Assembly: GCA_031279575.1 (NCBI GenBank)
Contig: JAITIG010000136.1
Coordinates: forward strand, 1 to 13,111
DNA from: Bifidobacteriaceae bacterium
Lineage (GTDB): Bacteria > Actinomycetota > Actinomycetes > Actinomycetales > WQXJ01
Direction of reading: 5' to 3'
Length of the DNA: 13,111 bases
The translations under genes were made by a program, and so were the position numbers. The notes under the pieces were generated by a model, which saw nothing but the letters and a program-made list of their open reading frames with translations, made no database searches and was not told the DNA's origin. Shown here in pieces: positions 13,101 through 13,111 of this stretch. The first letter of the stretch is position 1, and each line of letters begins with the position of its first letter.

Positions 13101-13111
13101 AACCTAACGTC

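Overview
The window is from a very GC-rich actinobacterium. Evidence: strongly G/C third positions, an FtsK with an actinobacterial-type long Pro/Ala/Gly linker, a DUF3046 protein (an actinobacteria-restricted family), a full-length Lhr helicase, and several genes that look leaderless (a -10 hexamer 6-7 nt before the start codon and no usable Shine-Dalgarno). Genus cannot be fixed from the sequence alone.

Layout. (1) 1-810, minus: N-terminal 270 residues of an MFS transporter resembling NiaP-type niacin/aromatic-acid symporters, cut by the window edge. (2) 811-1206: divergent intergenic region with a candidate operator (GTCCG direct and inverted repeats) and a 34-bp minisatellite. (3) 1207-3840, plus: FtsK DNA translocase, complete. 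(4) 3841-3973: short convergent spacer. (5) 3974-4210, minus: DUF3046 protein. (6) 4211-4457: repeat-filled spacer with a 26-bp array followed by a 9-bp array. (7) 4458-5393, minus: PfkB-family sugar kinase, fructokinase-like. (8) 5394-5509: short divergent promoter region. (9) 5510-10744, plus: Lhr-type ATP-dependent helicase, enlarged by two low-complexity insertions. (10) About 10822-13033, minus: a compositionally different (visibly less GC-rich) cassette that reads MFS efflux pump, then MerR-type regulator, then a small ORF whose start looks like a RiPP leader and whose body seems to be cut off where native high-GC DNA resumes.

How the genes relate. FtsK (chromosome segregation at the septum) and Lhr (DNA repair helicase) are housekeeping genome-maintenance genes; the sugar kinase and NiaP-like transporter are metabolic. 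These look like core chromosome. The terminal cassette looks acquired: the pump and the MerR gene are separated by 13 nt, the small ORF follows 6 nt after the MerR stop, and an imperfect dyad overlapping a TTGACT hexamer lies just upstream of the pump gene, as expected for a MerR-controlled efflux operon.

The items most worth a second look are the possible truncated RiPP precursor at the cassette boundary, the cassette itself, the repeat arrays (34, 26 and 9 bp in spacers, plus a 93-bp in-frame duplication inside lhr), and the shared leaderless promoter layout. I do not see a complete new multi-gene system; the RiPP-like remnant is the nearest thing to one.
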